DNA from: FEN-1297 sp963834015
Lineage (GTDB): Bacteria; Bacteroidota; Ignavibacteria; Ignavibacteriales; Ignavibacteriaceae
Direction of reading: 5' to 3'
DNA: 64,000 nt
Assembly: GCA_963834015.1 (NCBI GenBank)
Contig: CAWIAG010000004.1
Span: 1,302,001 to 1,366,000 of the forward strand
The notes below the pieces were generated by a model, which was given only the letters and a program-made list of their open reading frames with translations, did no database searches and was not told the origin of the DNA. Positions 1-8,688 of the stretch are shown here, in pieces. Both the position numbers and the translations under genes were made by a program. Positions within the stretch are counted from its first letter, which is position 1. The number at the start of each line of letters is the position of its first letter.

Positions 1-20
1 TATAGTATCTATATTAAATC

Positions 21-1019
21 TCATAACGCCTTCAGCAAAGGCGCATATTTAGAATAATCAATAATAGCCTTTTTGCCCTGATTATCTAACCAGGCTTTAT
101 CTTCATGGGTTATATTTTTTATTTTCTCTGTGGGAAGAGATTTAAATTTATTGGACACTTGCTGCAGTATATCAATTTCAGAAGCATTAAACAGCGACTT
201 ATTAAATTTTTTCAGCGGGATAAATTTATCATATTCTTTATCTTTTATTTTTACAAGTGTTGTAGTTAAATATTCTTTGGATTCAAGCAGCCCGAAAATT
301 AAACTGTAATCGTTCGGCACCGGTCCCATTGGTATGGCTGCGTACTTACAACCGGAAATTGAGTAACCCGAATATTTGAAGTTTGCAAAATCAGCAAAGA
401 ATAATAATTTATTTAACTTAACCTTAAAAGGGGCATCATTGATAAAAAATAAGACCATATTGGCAAATTTATCAAACGCCGGCATTGAAAAACCCGTGAA
501 TCTATTAGGAATGATGTTGCAGGGGAATAAAATATCTTCTATTGAGGGGGACTCGTATGATTTTATCATTTCATCAAGAGCTGCTGATACTTTAACAATT
601 ATTTTAACGTTGACTATATTTTTCTTCAGCAGTAAATGCCTGAATTGTGAAGGATCAAGAATTATGCTTAATACAGTTGCATTGCCGCCAGTGGGCATCT
701 CGCCGTTTTCATAAAGCCTGTATTGGTTTGCTCCAAAACCAAGTATCCCGGACATTTTTGCAGCGGATAAGCCATAACCTACACGTAATGCAGTAAGCTG
801 GTCAGGGAAGGGAATATGATATTTTTCCCTGTATAAGTTTTGTACCTGCGAAAGGTTAAACCTGTCTGTTTCGTTATTCGTAAAGGCGTAACCACATTTA
901 TTACATTTATGAAAATGTTCATAAACCTCAAATTCATCATTCCGGTATCTCCTTTTTACCTTTTCGGTTAGAAGGACAGCCTGTCCTTTACAGTGCGGGC
1001 ATTCAATTTTAATTTTCAT
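21..1019 (-). CDS. MqsA-like zinc-finger/HTH antitoxin fused to a Panacea (SocA/DUF4065) domain
   Basis: Likely the antitoxin and autorepressor of a type II toxin-antitoxin pair. The N-terminus carries two Cys pairs (C7/C10 and C39/C42), a zinc finger like that of MqsA. An Xre/MqsA-type helix-turn-helix follows at about residues 60-118 (GLSAAKMSGILGFG, YRLYENGEMP). The C-terminal part, about residues 180-330, resembles the SocA/GepA (DUF4065) domain, now called Panacea, known as a toxin-neutralising module (motifs KLNKLLFFADF and AIPMGPVP). At 332 aa it is much longer than classical MqsA (about 130 aa), as expected for a fusion. The ATG overlaps the toxin stop by 4 bp (ATGA, 1016-1019), so the toxin comes first, as in mqsRA. 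Domain calls are by motif; neutralisation is inferred. Confidence 0.82.
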   Translation of the reverse strand: MKIKIECPHCKGQAVLLTEKVKRRYRNDEFEVYEHFHKCNKCGYAFTNNETDRFNLSQVQNLYREKYHIPFPDQLTALRVGYGLSAAKMSGILGFGANQYRLYENGEMPTGGNATVLSIILDPSQFRHLLLKKNIVNVKIIVKVSAALDEMIKSYESPSIEDILFPCNIIPNRFTGFSMPAFDKFANMVLFFINDAPFKVKLNKLLFFADFANFKYSGYSISGCKYAAIPMGPVPNDYSLIFGLLESKEYLTTTLVKIKDKEYDKFIPLKKFNKSLFNASEIDILQQVSNKFKSLPTEKIKNITHEDKAWLDNQGKKAIIDYSKYAPLLKAL

Positions 1020-1399
1020 TCGCTTTTATCCTTTGAGTTTGTGCTTTTTTGTTTGTAAGGACATACAATTTTTCTTTCTGCTATATGAAATGATTTGCAT
1101 ATTACCGGTTTGTTTATCGCTCCTAATGAAATCTTGATATAAATATCTTTACCTTTTTTCTTTAGTCCGAACTCCCATACGGGAGTGCTGAAAGGATCGT
1201 AATTATCAGCGGTAGGGCCTTTATAATAATCTTCTACAGATAATTTTAATAAAAGATTATTTCGTATGCAATCGTTGATATCAAGATCTAAAAGTGTCTG
1301 TGAATTTTTTTCGGAACGATGATAAACTATACTAAAAGTTCTTAGTTTTTGCTTGAACTCTATTAGAAAACTTTCAATTTCAGATTTTTCAGGGAGCAA
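1016..1399 (-). CDS. Putative MqsR/RelE-like toxin partner of the Panacea antitoxin
   Basis: A 127-aa basic protein directly upstream of, and overlapping by 4 bp, the MqsA-Panacea gene. The features seen are a helical N-terminus, then SVEDYYKGP, WEFGLKKKGKDIYIKI and VICKSFHIAE. This layout is typical of compact MqsR/RelE-fold mRNA interferases encoded next to MqsA-like antitoxins. The only possible start in frame is TTG at 1397-1399, because a TAA stop lies two codons upstream; no clear Shine-Dalgarno sequence precedes it, so expression may be weak. The role as an RNase toxin comes from gene context and family resemblance. No catalytic residues were verified. Confidence 0.65.
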   Translation of the reverse strand: MLPEKSEIESFLIEFKQKLRTFSIVYHRSEKNSQTLLDLDINDCIRNNLLLKLSVEDYYKGPTADNYDPFSTPVWEFGLKKKGKDIYIKISLGAINKPVICKSFHIAERKIVCPYKQKSTNSKDKSE

Positions 1400-1806
1400 A
1401 GGTTATATTTGGTGCTATTTTTTATATATTATACAAATACATTGAGAAAATAACATAATATATAGAATAATGCAACTTATAAGTTGATATTTATACCAAA
1501 TATTAAACAACCATTATTATATTTGTTTATATCTTGTATATTTTACAATGTTTTCTTTCAATTAAAATTTTTTTTCATTATTACAGCATTATAAAATATT
1601 TATCCAATTAATGAGTCACTGCGAAGTAGTTTAGGTTAGGTGATTGGGCCGATTGCTTTCCTTCTAATATTACACTTTTTACGACATGGTTAACAAGGCA
1701 CCATGTCACCACGATGTGGTTCTGATTATTTCGTTCTATTTCTACTTTACTACAAGCATACCGCTGCTCTGCAGCTAAGCCGGTATTACGAATGTATTTT
1801 TATCCC
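1400..1806. other. AT-rich intergenic region
   Basis: This 407-bp stretch holds the TA promoter side with its palindrome (1473-1486). Near 1684-1720 there is a GC-richer segment with imperfect inverted halves (ACATGGT and ACCATGT, then CCACGATGTGG) that looks like a decayed intergenic palindromic repeat. No gene is seen. Confidence 0.4.
1473..1486. promoter_or_regulatory. Candidate operator of the toxin-antitoxin operon
   Basis: A perfect 14-bp palindrome, CAACTTATAAGTTG, lies 74 bp upstream of the toxin start. E. coli MqsA binds palindromes of the type AACCT-N-AGGTT in its own promoter; this site has the same AAC/GTT outer half-sites. Binding by the MqsA-like protein encoded here is inferred. 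Confidence 0.4.
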
Positions 1807-2184
1807 TTAAATAACTAACGGCAGCAAATGGATAATTATGCCTATAAAGAAAATAACCGTTAATATTGTTACCATTTTAGATTTCACTCTTAAAAAAATA
1901 AATTGTTCAACTGTTCTGCCTATCCAAAACCCTAAGAATCCGATTAATAATACAAATCCGATTTTAGAGCCGATCAATTCCTCTGTGCAAAAGAAATATA
2001 TAAAAGACATTAATAGGAATATGTATATAAGCCGGATATTCAGGATTTGAATTACTGCCCGGTTTGCCAGGCTGGTTTCTTTTAAATCCTCATTCCATTT
2101 GAATATTTTCCAGAACGTAACATGAAAAATTGCAAAAGCGAGATTATAAATTCCGCACAGGTAAAGAAACGTGAATTTTCCCAT
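1807..2184 (-). CDS. Small integral membrane protein, function unknown
   Basis: A 125-aa protein with about four hydrophobic segments (roughly residues 4-24, 50-67, 72-92 and 102-123). Positively charged and polar loops lie between them, including NRAVIQILNIRLIY and an early FHVTFWKIFKW. Small proteins of this pattern (FW..F.W, L..NRA..QILN) occur widely in Bacteroidota-like genomes without an assigned role. The ATG is preceded by AAGGGA at a good distance. It stands alone, with no operon partner; inner-membrane location is inferred from hydrophobicity only. Confidence 0.7.
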   Translation of the reverse strand: MGKFTFLYLCGIYNLAFAIFHVTFWKIFKWNEDLKETSLANRAVIQILNIRLIYIFLLMSFIYFFCTEELIGSKIGFVLLIGFLGFWIGRTVEQFIFLRVKSKMVTILTVIFFIGIIIHLLPLVI

Positions 2185-2274
2185 AAACTTAATCCCTTTT
2201 AATTTATTATGAATAATTTTCCCGGTTACCTTTGCTTAAATATAATTTTGGCGAAACTTCGTTTTGCCGTACAG

Positions 2275-2979
2275 TCAGTTTTTCCGCTTTGATTTTCCGA
2301 TTGGACAAACAGATACACAAATTCCGCATATTGTAGCGTTTACGTTAATACGGGTCCGGGTTAATTCTTTGCAGTTGTCCCTGCATTTATGCGCATTGAA
2401 AAATGCATCCCTGTCGGTATTTACATCCCATAACTGTCCAGTTGCGGCTTTAACCGGGCAGGATTCAACACAGATATTACATTTGCCGCATTTGCTTTTG
2501 TTGATTGGTACTGCGGAAATTTCAAGGGGATAATCGGTTAATAAGCTTACTAATCTTAACCTTGGCCCGAATTTCCGGGAAATAAATAAATCGGTTTTTC
2601 CAATCCAGCCTAAACCGGCACGCGTACCGATCATTTTGTGAGAGACTGGCGTACGTAAAGTTAATTTATAATTTTCAGTGCTTGTTACAGCGGCGCCTAC
2701 AGTAGGCTCAACAATTTTGCAGCCGAACCCTGTATCGGATATCCTGCCGGCAATTTTATGTATCAGCGCAGAAAGCTCTGCATTAACGTCTTTGTAATGC
2801 TTAAAATATTCAAGCGTAGGCCCGTCTATTATAGAATCAATAATCTGGCTATTTAATCGTTTGCCAATAACCAGGCCATACCGGAATGTAGAATCTTCAA
2901 TAATTCCGTTCAAATCTGCAAACCCGACAATAAAATCAGCCGGATTGTTTAAACAACTATTAATTATTTTATTTATCAT
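2275..2979 (-). CDS. QueG-like (epoxyqueuosine reductase family) 4Fe-4S protein
   Basis: A 234-aa cytoplasmic iron-sulfur protein. The N-terminal half has the fold signature of COG1600/QueG proteins: VGFADL, YGLVIGKRL and AGLGWIGK followed by LFISRKFGPRLRLVSLLTDYPL. The C-terminal half has two ferredoxin clusters, CGKCNICVESCP and CGICVSVCPIG, with further Cys between them. Bona fide QueG (tRNA queuosine pathway, cobalamin-dependent) is longer, about 300-380 aa, and often has C-terminal HEAT repeats. This protein stops just after the second cluster, so it may be one of the shorter, uncharacterised relatives. No queuosine genes are nearby. Family assignment is firm; function in tRNA modification is not. 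Confidence 0.75.
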   Translation of the reverse strand: MINKIINSCLNNPADFIVGFADLNGIIEDSTFRYGLVIGKRLNSQIIDSIIDGPTLEYFKHYKDVNAELSALIHKIAGRISDTGFGCKIVEPTVGAAVTSTENYKLTLRTPVSHKMIGTRAGLGWIGKTDLFISRKFGPRLRLVSLLTDYPLEISAVPINKSKCGKCNICVESCPVKAATGQLWDVNTDRDAFFNAHKCRDNCKELTRTRINVNATICGICVSVCPIGKSKRKN

Positions 2980-3080
2980 GAAAAAAGGTTTTTGTATTAA
3001 TCAAAACCGTTTTATTTGCTTTATCAAATATACAAGGCTTATTCCTTTGGCTAAAGCCTAGTTGTATGCTAAACTTATAA

Positions 3081-3125
3081 CACCGACATGAATGTCAGGG
3101 CAACTTTAAAAACATTAATATGAGT
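3081..3125. repeat. Intergenic repeat, CGGCAT-hairpin family
   Basis: A short hairpin (CGACATGAATGTCAGGG) is followed by CAACTTTAAAAACATT. It matches in layout the segments at 6364-6422, 7080-7124 and, inverted, 57003-57047, so it is a dispersed repeat rather than a unique terminator. Confidence 0.45.
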
Positions 3126-3212
3126 TATTATTATTTCCCGCCGAATAAGCAGAATAATCCATATTTATAATACTGCGTAATATTAGAGAATCCGGTGGAA
3201 TTGGGTATATTA

Positions 3213-3785
3213 TTAATAAATAAATGGAATTAATCTATAGGTTCTTTCCATATACTTTTCGTAGTCTTCTTTAAAATTATCCAGCAGCATTTGTTCTTCA
3301 ACCTTTATTCTCTTTGAATAAAAAGACGGTACAATTAATATTATTAATGTAATTGATATTAAATTTCCTGGTAATAACCCGCAGCCGATAAGAAAAGTCA
3401 TTACTCCCAAATAACCGGGGTGTCTTATAATGCTGTAAATACCGTTACTAATAATTTTATGAGTTTCGATAATTTGTAACGTTTTAGTATAATGCTCTCT
3501 TAATGTTAACACAGCAATAATTCTGATCGCCATCCCCAAAAGCACAAATATCAGCCCTAAGTAGTAAATTGTAGAATTATTAATACTTAGTATATTATAT
3601 TTATTTAAAGGATAACTGCACAGAACCAAAACGATAGTTGATATTATTGCAAATGACAGTAATGCAGTTGTCCCTTTATCCGATCCGGATGTTTTCATTG
3701 TTTTGGCATCTTTGCCAAATCTTAAAAAATCCAGAAGACTCAAATACAATATTAACGAACAAATTGATATATAAAATCCTCTCAT
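3213..3785 (-). CDS. ICMT/PEMT-like membrane methyltransferase
   Basis: A 190-aa integral membrane protein of the isoprenylcysteine carboxyl methyltransferase (ICMT)/phospholipid methyltransferase type. About five hydrophobic segments are visible. The family signature IRHPGYLGVMTFLIGCG at about residues 120-136 is followed by a conserved C-terminal stretch with paired acidic residues (KVEEQMLL, FKEDYEKYMERTYRLIPF). Such bacterial proteins use S-adenosylmethionine, and their substrates are mostly unknown; prenylated cysteine is not expected. It is a single gene with no obvious partner. Confidence 0.75.
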   Translation of the reverse strand: MRGFYISICSLILYLSLLDFLRFGKDAKTMKTSGSDKGTTALLSFAIISTIVLVLCSYPLNKYNILSINNSTIYYLGLIFVLLGMAIRIIAVLTLREHYTKTLQIIETHKIISNGIYSIIRHPGYLGVMTFLIGCGLLPGNLISITLIILIVPSFYSKRIKVEEQMLLDNFKEDYEKYMERTYRLIPFIY

Positions 3786-3998
3786 GGTGTTCTGTGGGTT
3801 TAATGTTTATGAATATATGTAGAACCTTTGGCAAAAAATAGTGATGATTTCTTTATACATCAAGCCGGGTTTAACATTTAACTATGTACAAATAATTTAT
3901 TGGGGAATTAATTCATCTAACAGAGTCCAGGTAATCCTGTCACTTACATCATTAAAACCCGAAGTTATTCCGGCATAGTCAGATGATTTTTATTCATC

Positions 3999-4026
3999 GT
4001 AGAGACGGGGCATGCCCCGTCTCAAC
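3999..4026. repeat. Palindromic repeat, GAGACGGGG family, copy 1
   Basis: A near-perfect palindrome, GAGACGGGGCATGCCCCGTC plus short arms, lies immediately 3' of the truncated PanE-like gene. It is the cleanest copy of a family found also at 16908, 16998, 22964, 23394, 35109, 37929 and 54340. Confidence 0.75.
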
Positions 4027-4030
4027 AACT

Positions 4031-4510
4031 TTAAACATACAAGGTTTTAATGATAGTATCTTTCGGATTGAAGGTGCCGGCAATTGACTTAATAACATCG
4101 CCTTCCCGTTTGCCGCCGGCATTAACAAACCCCATCATAACCCTTTCTTTACCAAGAGCATTGATATATTCAACAGGGCCTGCCAGGTTATTGCCCATAA
4201 ATACAACGATTGGGGAGCAGTTGGCGGCCAATACAGGTAGTAGATCCGTTACCTGGTTTTTGCGGATTATAACAAGTATGTAGTCATAGAAGTCGTTAGG
4301 GTTTAAACTGTTGATAACTTTTACTTTTGTAATGGCTTTTGTATTCTTGAAGGGGTTTTCAATAATTATACCCTCATTAAGGATTTCATCGTAACGTTTT
4401 CCCCTTGCAAGTATCGTTACATCTATACCGGAATTATGTAAAACAGAAGTGCATGCAGAACCGTTAACCCCGGCTCCTATCACAAGAATTTTTGCTTTAT
4501 CCGTTTCCAT
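4031..4510 (-). pseudogene. Truncated ketopantoate reductase (PanE/ApbA)-like protein, NADP-binding domain only
   Basis: The 159 aa contain a complete N-terminal Rossmann domain: ILVIGAGVNGSACTSVLHNSG with the GxGxxG loop, then LARGKRYDEI, VIIRKNQVTDLL and FMGNNLAGP. These match the N-terminal half of PanE/ApbA reductases. The all-helical C-terminal domain that completes the active site in normal enzymes (about 300 aa) is absent. The frame ends 4 bp before a GAGACGGGG palindrome, suggesting loss of the 3' half next to a repeat. A strong AAGGAGG site 5 nt before the ATG shows the start is intact. It may be a decayed gene or a short NAD(P)-binding protein; reductase activity on ketopantoate is unlikely. 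Confidence 0.65.
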
Positions 4511-4874
4511 CGCAGCCTCCTTGTACTTTATATGCTTTAACCTTTCTAAAGGTTTATGAATACGAAACCTAATTTAATTCGATTGGACGGATACCGGAAC
4601 ACATTTATTCCCTAATCTTTTAAGCGGCAGAAAGCCTTTCATGATTATGTATGGAAATTGGATGCTAAAAATTATCAAATATTTTAGTACGGAACAATAA
4701 ATTATCCGAATTTCTAATTTTTATGATTCAAGGATTAACTATAATTTATAAAAAGAGGGTGAAAATGTTTAGCAAATCGGTTGGCAGGTTTAATAATATT
4801 AATAATTAAACCCGCCCCCAAAATAATATGGAGGCGGGAGTAGTATATCCATTAAAAACAGGGAAGTTGTTTAC
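4511..4874. other. Intergenic region with terminator
   Basis: Beyond the terminator hairpin at 4801-4838 I see only AT-rich sequence and one small inverted repeat (CCTTTCTAAAGG near 4541). No gene. Confidence 0.4.
4801..4838 (-). terminator. Rho-independent terminator of the 4875-5954 locus
   Basis: Read on the minus strand, CCCGCCTCC and GGGGGCGGG form a 9-bp stem (one mismatch) around an A/T-rich loop. A T-rich tail, TTTAATTATT, follows. It sits 37 bp after the stop codon at 4875. Confidence 0.7.
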
Positions 4875-5723
4875 CTACGATTGCGGTTTTACCGCAAACG
4901 CGGCCACATAACTGCTGTCGTAATTCTCCAGCCGGGAAGTCCCGTTTGTATGGAAAGCCCAAACGTACAATGTTTCAGCAAACGCTGCTTCATCACATGA
5001 TCCAAGTAAATTAGCAAGTTGCGGATTGTATACGTCAACCCATTGGCCGTTTATCTGAGCGCATACCCGGATGTAAATATTTTGCGGAAGATTTTCTATA
5101 AATGTATCTTCCCAATAATCAAAATGGCCGTTACTGTCGGTATAAACAACAGCTTCCTGATTACACTTATAGAACCAGGGCCAGAAGATAGGCCAAAGAC
5201 AAATGTATGGATGTAAAATAAGATGGTAGTCCGCCAATGTCTGCCGGACTATATCCAGCGACGAAGAAGTTAAACCGTTTATAACCTGCTGCGGCAGTTT
5301 TGGAAGGGCTTGTATTTTTAATGCCTGCTGAAGATTTCTTTTAATGCTTAATGACTGCAAAGGAACATTAAATTTTCCTCCTGCTGTTACAGGCCCGATC
5401 GGATCAGGAACAGGCGGATTCTTTAATATTTCATTTATGTTATTAATTAACTCATTTATTACCCAATCGGGAATCAGGCTGTAAAGAGGCGGAAACTTCG
5501 GGTATAATAGCTCGGTTTCCACACTCATGATATGAACACGCGCATTGCAGACAGGACCCGTAACTTCATTGCCGTCGAGAGTTATCGTATTGGTTATATT
5601 TCCTGTAATCAGGCAGATACCGGGAAGCCAGGGATTCATTGTTTTTAAAGGTAAATGGCTTACGGTAATAACATTATTAATGATGTTTTTTGCAACCTGG
5701 TAAGCGCCTGCCATAAGAAGCAT
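4875..5723 (-). CDS. Unknown protein with Cna-B/transthyretin-like segments (3' part of an interrupted gene)
   Basis: A 282-aa reading frame of unknown function. It has two segments typical of carboxypeptidase-regulatory or transthyretin-like folds: GPVCNARVHI near residue 77 and VYTDSNGHFDYWEDTF in the second half, with a Trp/Pro-rich piece (LWPIFWPWFYKC) before it. No catalytic motif is seen. The ATG at 5723 has no good ribosome site. The frame stays open upstream to a TAA at 5772-5774, and beyond that the same frame continues as the 60-aa ORF at 5772-5954, which does have a strong ribosome site. The natural gene may therefore have been 4875-5954 with one nonsense codon. No signal peptide is visible. 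Confidence 0.6.
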   Translation of the reverse strand: MLLMAGAYQVAKNIINNVITVSHLPLKTMNPWLPGICLITGNITNTITLDGNEVTGPVCNARVHIMSVETELLYPKFPPLYSLIPDWVINELINNINEILKNPPVPDPIGPVTAGGKFNVPLQSLSIKRNLQQALKIQALPKLPQQVINGLTSSSLDIVRQTLADYHLILHPYICLWPIFWPWFYKCNQEAVVYTDSNGHFDYWEDTFIENLPQNIYIRVCAQINGQWVDVYNPQLANLLGSCDEAAFAETLYVWAFHTNGTSRLENYDSSYVAAFAVKPQS

Positions 5724-5771
5724 TCTTTCGTTTGCTTTGCTGCTTATTTGTTTAGGTATTGTCTGGCCAAT

Positions 5772-5954
5772 TTATATTTTGGTTTGCCCCGTCATTATGT
5801 TTTTAGTTGCCTTAAAAACGGCTTCCAGGTCTTTAAACGGAGACATCTCCAGAATATCGCCGCTTTGATCAACCACATAAGCGTAAAGATTTTCTTCTTT
5901 TTTTATTCCGGCTGACAGACATACGACAACCGGATTTTGTTTTGTATTATCCAA
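5772..5954 (-). CDS. Short ORF, probable 5' part of the interrupted gene at 4875
   Basis: A 60-aa ORF with TTG start (5952-5954), preceded by AAGGAG 8-9 nt upstream, the best ribosome site in this area. The sequence is soluble and mixed (VVVCLSAGIKKEENLYAYVVD, SPFKDLEAVFKATKN). It is in the same frame as the 282-aa ORF that begins 16 codons after its stop, and the codons between the stop and that ATG read through cleanly. It is either an independent small protein or, more likely, the first segment of a longer protein cut by a stop codon. Confidence 0.5.
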   Translation of the reverse strand: MDNTKQNPVVVCLSAGIKKEENLYAYVVDQSGDILEMSPFKDLEAVFKATKNIMTGQTKI

Positions 5955-6363
5955 AATATTATCTCCTTATAATAAATTTATTTACCTGATAAGAATTTGC
6001 ATCTTTGTGTGTAGATTACTTATTCAGGCTAAGTTTAATAATGATCTGCCATTTCATAATGCATTATCATAAAGTGCAGTCTTTATTTTGGAATCGTCCC
6101 CATTATATCGTTGTGCTATGCGGTTTTTCCCGCTGTAGTATTAGAAAAAATTTAAATAATTTTAGCTCACCTCCTTTAATAGTCCGGAATTTCATTAAAT
6201 GTGTTTATTTGAAATTAAGCGGCTTTGCAATTTCCCTGACGAATTTATAACGAGTATAAGTTTTGCGTGTACATTCCCATCCTTATATCACGTGCTTAAT
6301 ATATCAAGAGTACGAGATTGTCAGATTCAAAAGCAAAGCCGAACACAATTTGTAATTAATAGG

Positions 6364-6422
6364 TGCCCGGCATAAATGTAGGGGCTGCTTTAAATATCAT
6401 CTGCGTAACTTCAGTTAATTAT
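6364..6422. repeat. Intergenic repeat, CGGCAT-hairpin family
   Basis: GCCCGGCATAAATG then GGGGCTGCTTTAAATATCAT and a tail GTAACTTCAGTTAATTA. The inverted copy at 57003-57047 matches the first part closely. The tail matches 7080-7124. Confidence 0.55.
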
Positions 6423-7079
6423 AAATGATCGAAATTTAAATACACACTGAAAATCTGTATAACAGGTTTCCGGGTTACAGAGCTTAATGGTACCAACATG
6501 CTAAGCTGCCCTTTGTAATTCTCAATCATTGAAACCTACTTTATTGACACCGTCTCTTTTAACAATATCAATGAATCTCAGAAAATCTAAAAGTACTATT
6601 AAGGCTCAACACTGTAAAAAAAGTATTTGTTGTGTTAATGCCTTTAACCGGCTGATGCAATAATGTAAAACGACAATGTCGTAATAAACTACATCACCAG
6701 TCCTGTAAAAAAAATATTTTGTCCGGATTATACTAAATGACTTGCAACTGCACCTATGGTACCATACTTTATTAATCTTCAGGTACACTCCACTATAGGT
6801 CGCGATTAGGGTTATATACTGTTAAAGATTTATTATAACTCTGTTTAATAATAACATATTCGTAATTTATTGTCAAGAAGGATTTAATTCTGTATTAGCA
6901 AAATAGAAATGCAGGTAGATTAAATTACTTAGAAACGCCGGAACTTAGCGTAATAAAATAATAAATAAATTATGGTTTTAGCGTAACATAACGGGGGCAT
7001 AGCCCGGCAGTTGGGCTAAAACCGAACCTGTTTTATAATTTAGCGATCCCCCAGGATCGAATCGGGAGAGGCTCTAAAA

Positions 7080-7124
7080 GTCGGGGTTACTTTAATTATC
7101 ATTTACTTAACTTCAGTAATTAAG
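7080..7124. repeat. Intergenic repeat, CGGCAT-hairpin family (diverged)
   Basis: GGGGTTACTTTAATTATCAT followed by AACTTCAGTAATTAA parallels the second half of the copy at 6364-6422. The hairpin half is degraded. Confidence 0.4.
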
Positions 7125-7133
7125 ATAAAAACT

Positions 7134-8516
7134 TTATTTATTTAATTCCAATATTGCTCTTTCAAGAACAGCGTCGCGGGATGCGAGTGAATCGGCAGCG
7201 CTTATCTGAACAGGAATATCCGGCGCTAATCCAATTCCTTCAAAAGTTTTTTTATCGGCAGTAAATTCGATCCACTGTGAAACCCAGTAACTCCATCCAT
7301 TGGGAAGTTGTAGAATTATGGGATTTCCTGAACCGCCGCCGGTAGTATCCCCGATACTTATTACATTCGGAAACGATTTAAACATTAATATAGTTTCCTC
7401 AGCGCTGCTGAAACAATGGCGGTTTGTTAATAATGCCACAGGATTTGTATACTGATTTATTCCGGCCGGTGCGATGGTAAATGGAGTATATGCAGTAAAG
7501 GCAGAATGATTGAGGCCCATAATTCTGAATCTGAAATATGCAAATGTTCTTTGTTGATCGGCAAACCTTGAGGCAACATCAATGCCTAAATTATCGCTTC
7601 CTCCGCCGTTATTTCTTATATCAACAATAATTCCTTTTGTATCTTTTAATATGTCAATAATCTTATCGATAGCTTCCGACCATGTATTATCATCCCCAAT
7701 TAGGTCAGGCCCAATATAAATATATCCTATATCTGTTGATATTTTCCCATAATACATATATCCGCCGGCAGTTGTTCCGAAATCAGAACTTAAGTAAGTT
7801 TTAATTACATCAAGGCCAAGAAAATCAACCGGATGCCCTGCAAACCAACCGGTATAAGAATAATTTCCATACGGAGTATATAAGTTTACATGGCCATCCT
7901 TAAGAACGCTCAATAAGGAAGACATAATGTTAAATAGTGCCTGATTAGAAGTTGAAGCTGTAATTCGGGGACTGTATAAATTATATAATGAATCCCAATT
8001 AATATTTTTTAGTTCAAAAAATGAATATCTAAGATTAAATTCACTCCATAATGTATCAAAATTAGCTACAGGAGAATTATTAGTTGATTTTAAAGGAACG
8101 AAGAATATTTCAAAAATAGAATTTGTATCAAGCGACGGTATAGCCATTTTAATATTAAGTGCAGCCGGATTTAATTGGAGTATTTGTGCTGTCATTATAT
8201 TACCGGATCCACCATTAAAAAGAATAGTCGTTCCAAGGTTGATTAATTGCCATGATCCATTGTTAACGGATGAACTGTATGTTCCGTTTGTATTGAATAT
8301 TAAAAATTGATATGGAAACAAATTTGTAACATCTATACTTTGCGCCGTATTGGAATTAATTTCCAATACTTTTTGAACCTGCCAGGAGTATTGCGTAAGC
8401 ATTTGTATCGTTGTCTGTGATGGGCCGACGGGTGATGAATTATTGCTGCAGCCTGTAATAAAAAAATATAAAGTAATAATAAATAACAGAGCTGATTTGA
8501 ATCCCGCATTATTCAT
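7134..8516 (-). CDS. S41-family (tail-specific) protease lipoprotein
   Basis: A 460-aa exported serine protease of the S41/C-terminal processing type. A lipoprotein signal peptide ends in the lipobox ITGC, with Cys23 as the lipidated residue. Residues 35-145 form a lipocalin-like or unknown beta-rich N-terminal domain. The S41 core spans about 155-450: LKDGHVNLYTP, GYIYIGPDLIGDD, the strand GIIVDIRNNGGG (295-306) and the nucleophile region RHCFSSAEE (Ser371). No PDZ domain is obvious between core motifs, unlike Tsp/CtpA. It likely sits in the outer membrane or periplasm; its substrate is unknown. It is a single gene. Confidence 0.85.
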   Translation of the reverse strand: MNNAGFKSALLFIITLYFFITGCSNNSSPVGPSQTTIQMLTQYSWQVQKVLEINSNTAQSIDVTNLFPYQFLIFNTNGTYSSSVNNGSWQLINLGTTILFNGGSGNIMTAQILQLNPAALNIKMAIPSLDTNSIFEIFFVPLKSTNNSPVANFDTLWSEFNLRYSFFELKNINWDSLYNLYSPRITASTSNQALFNIMSSLLSVLKDGHVNLYTPYGNYSYTGWFAGHPVDFLGLDVIKTYLSSDFGTTAGGYMYYGKISTDIGYIYIGPDLIGDDNTWSEAIDKIIDILKDTKGIIVDIRNNGGGSDNLGIDVASRFADQQRTFAYFRFRIMGLNHSAFTAYTPFTIAPAGINQYTNPVALLTNRHCFSSAEETILMFKSFPNVISIGDTTGGGSGNPIILQLPNGWSYWVSQWIEFTADKKTFEGIGLAPDIPVQISAADSLASRDAVLERAILELNK

Positions 8517-8688
8517 TTGATACCCCGCTATAATCTATTTATTAGAAAATAAATACAGCAAATGATTTAATATTTTCTAATTTAATGAATTAATATTGAA
8601 GTCCCAAAATATTATTGCGGCTTAACCGGTTTTATGGAGTCTTATTTATATAAACATTGATACTCTGAATAATCGAATGCAAAAAAGG

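Larger units (their letters stand above)
5955..7133. other. Long non-coding, repeat-bearing gap
   Basis: This is the longest gene-free stretch in the window (about 1.2 kb). It contains a strong but orphan Shine-Dalgarno-like AAGGAGGTGAG on the minus strand near 6165-6177 with no start codon in range. Dispersed repeat copies lie at 6364-6422 and 7080-7124. A GC-rich segment with inverted halves sits at about 6990-7025 (AGCCCGGCAGTTGGGCT). Short ORFs here show no family features. It is probably decayed sequence. Confidence 0.45.

Noticed and set aside
6165..6177. Strong Shine-Dalgarno-like AAGGAGGTGAG on the minus strand
   Set aside because: No start codon or open frame follows at a usable distance; stops occur in all frames nearby. 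Possibly a relic of a lost gene.
6005..6788. ORFs of 60-81 aa in the 5955-7133 gap
   Set aside because: No ribosome sites, odd composition (Cys- and Phe-rich) and no family features; they overlap repeat copies. Treated as non-coding.
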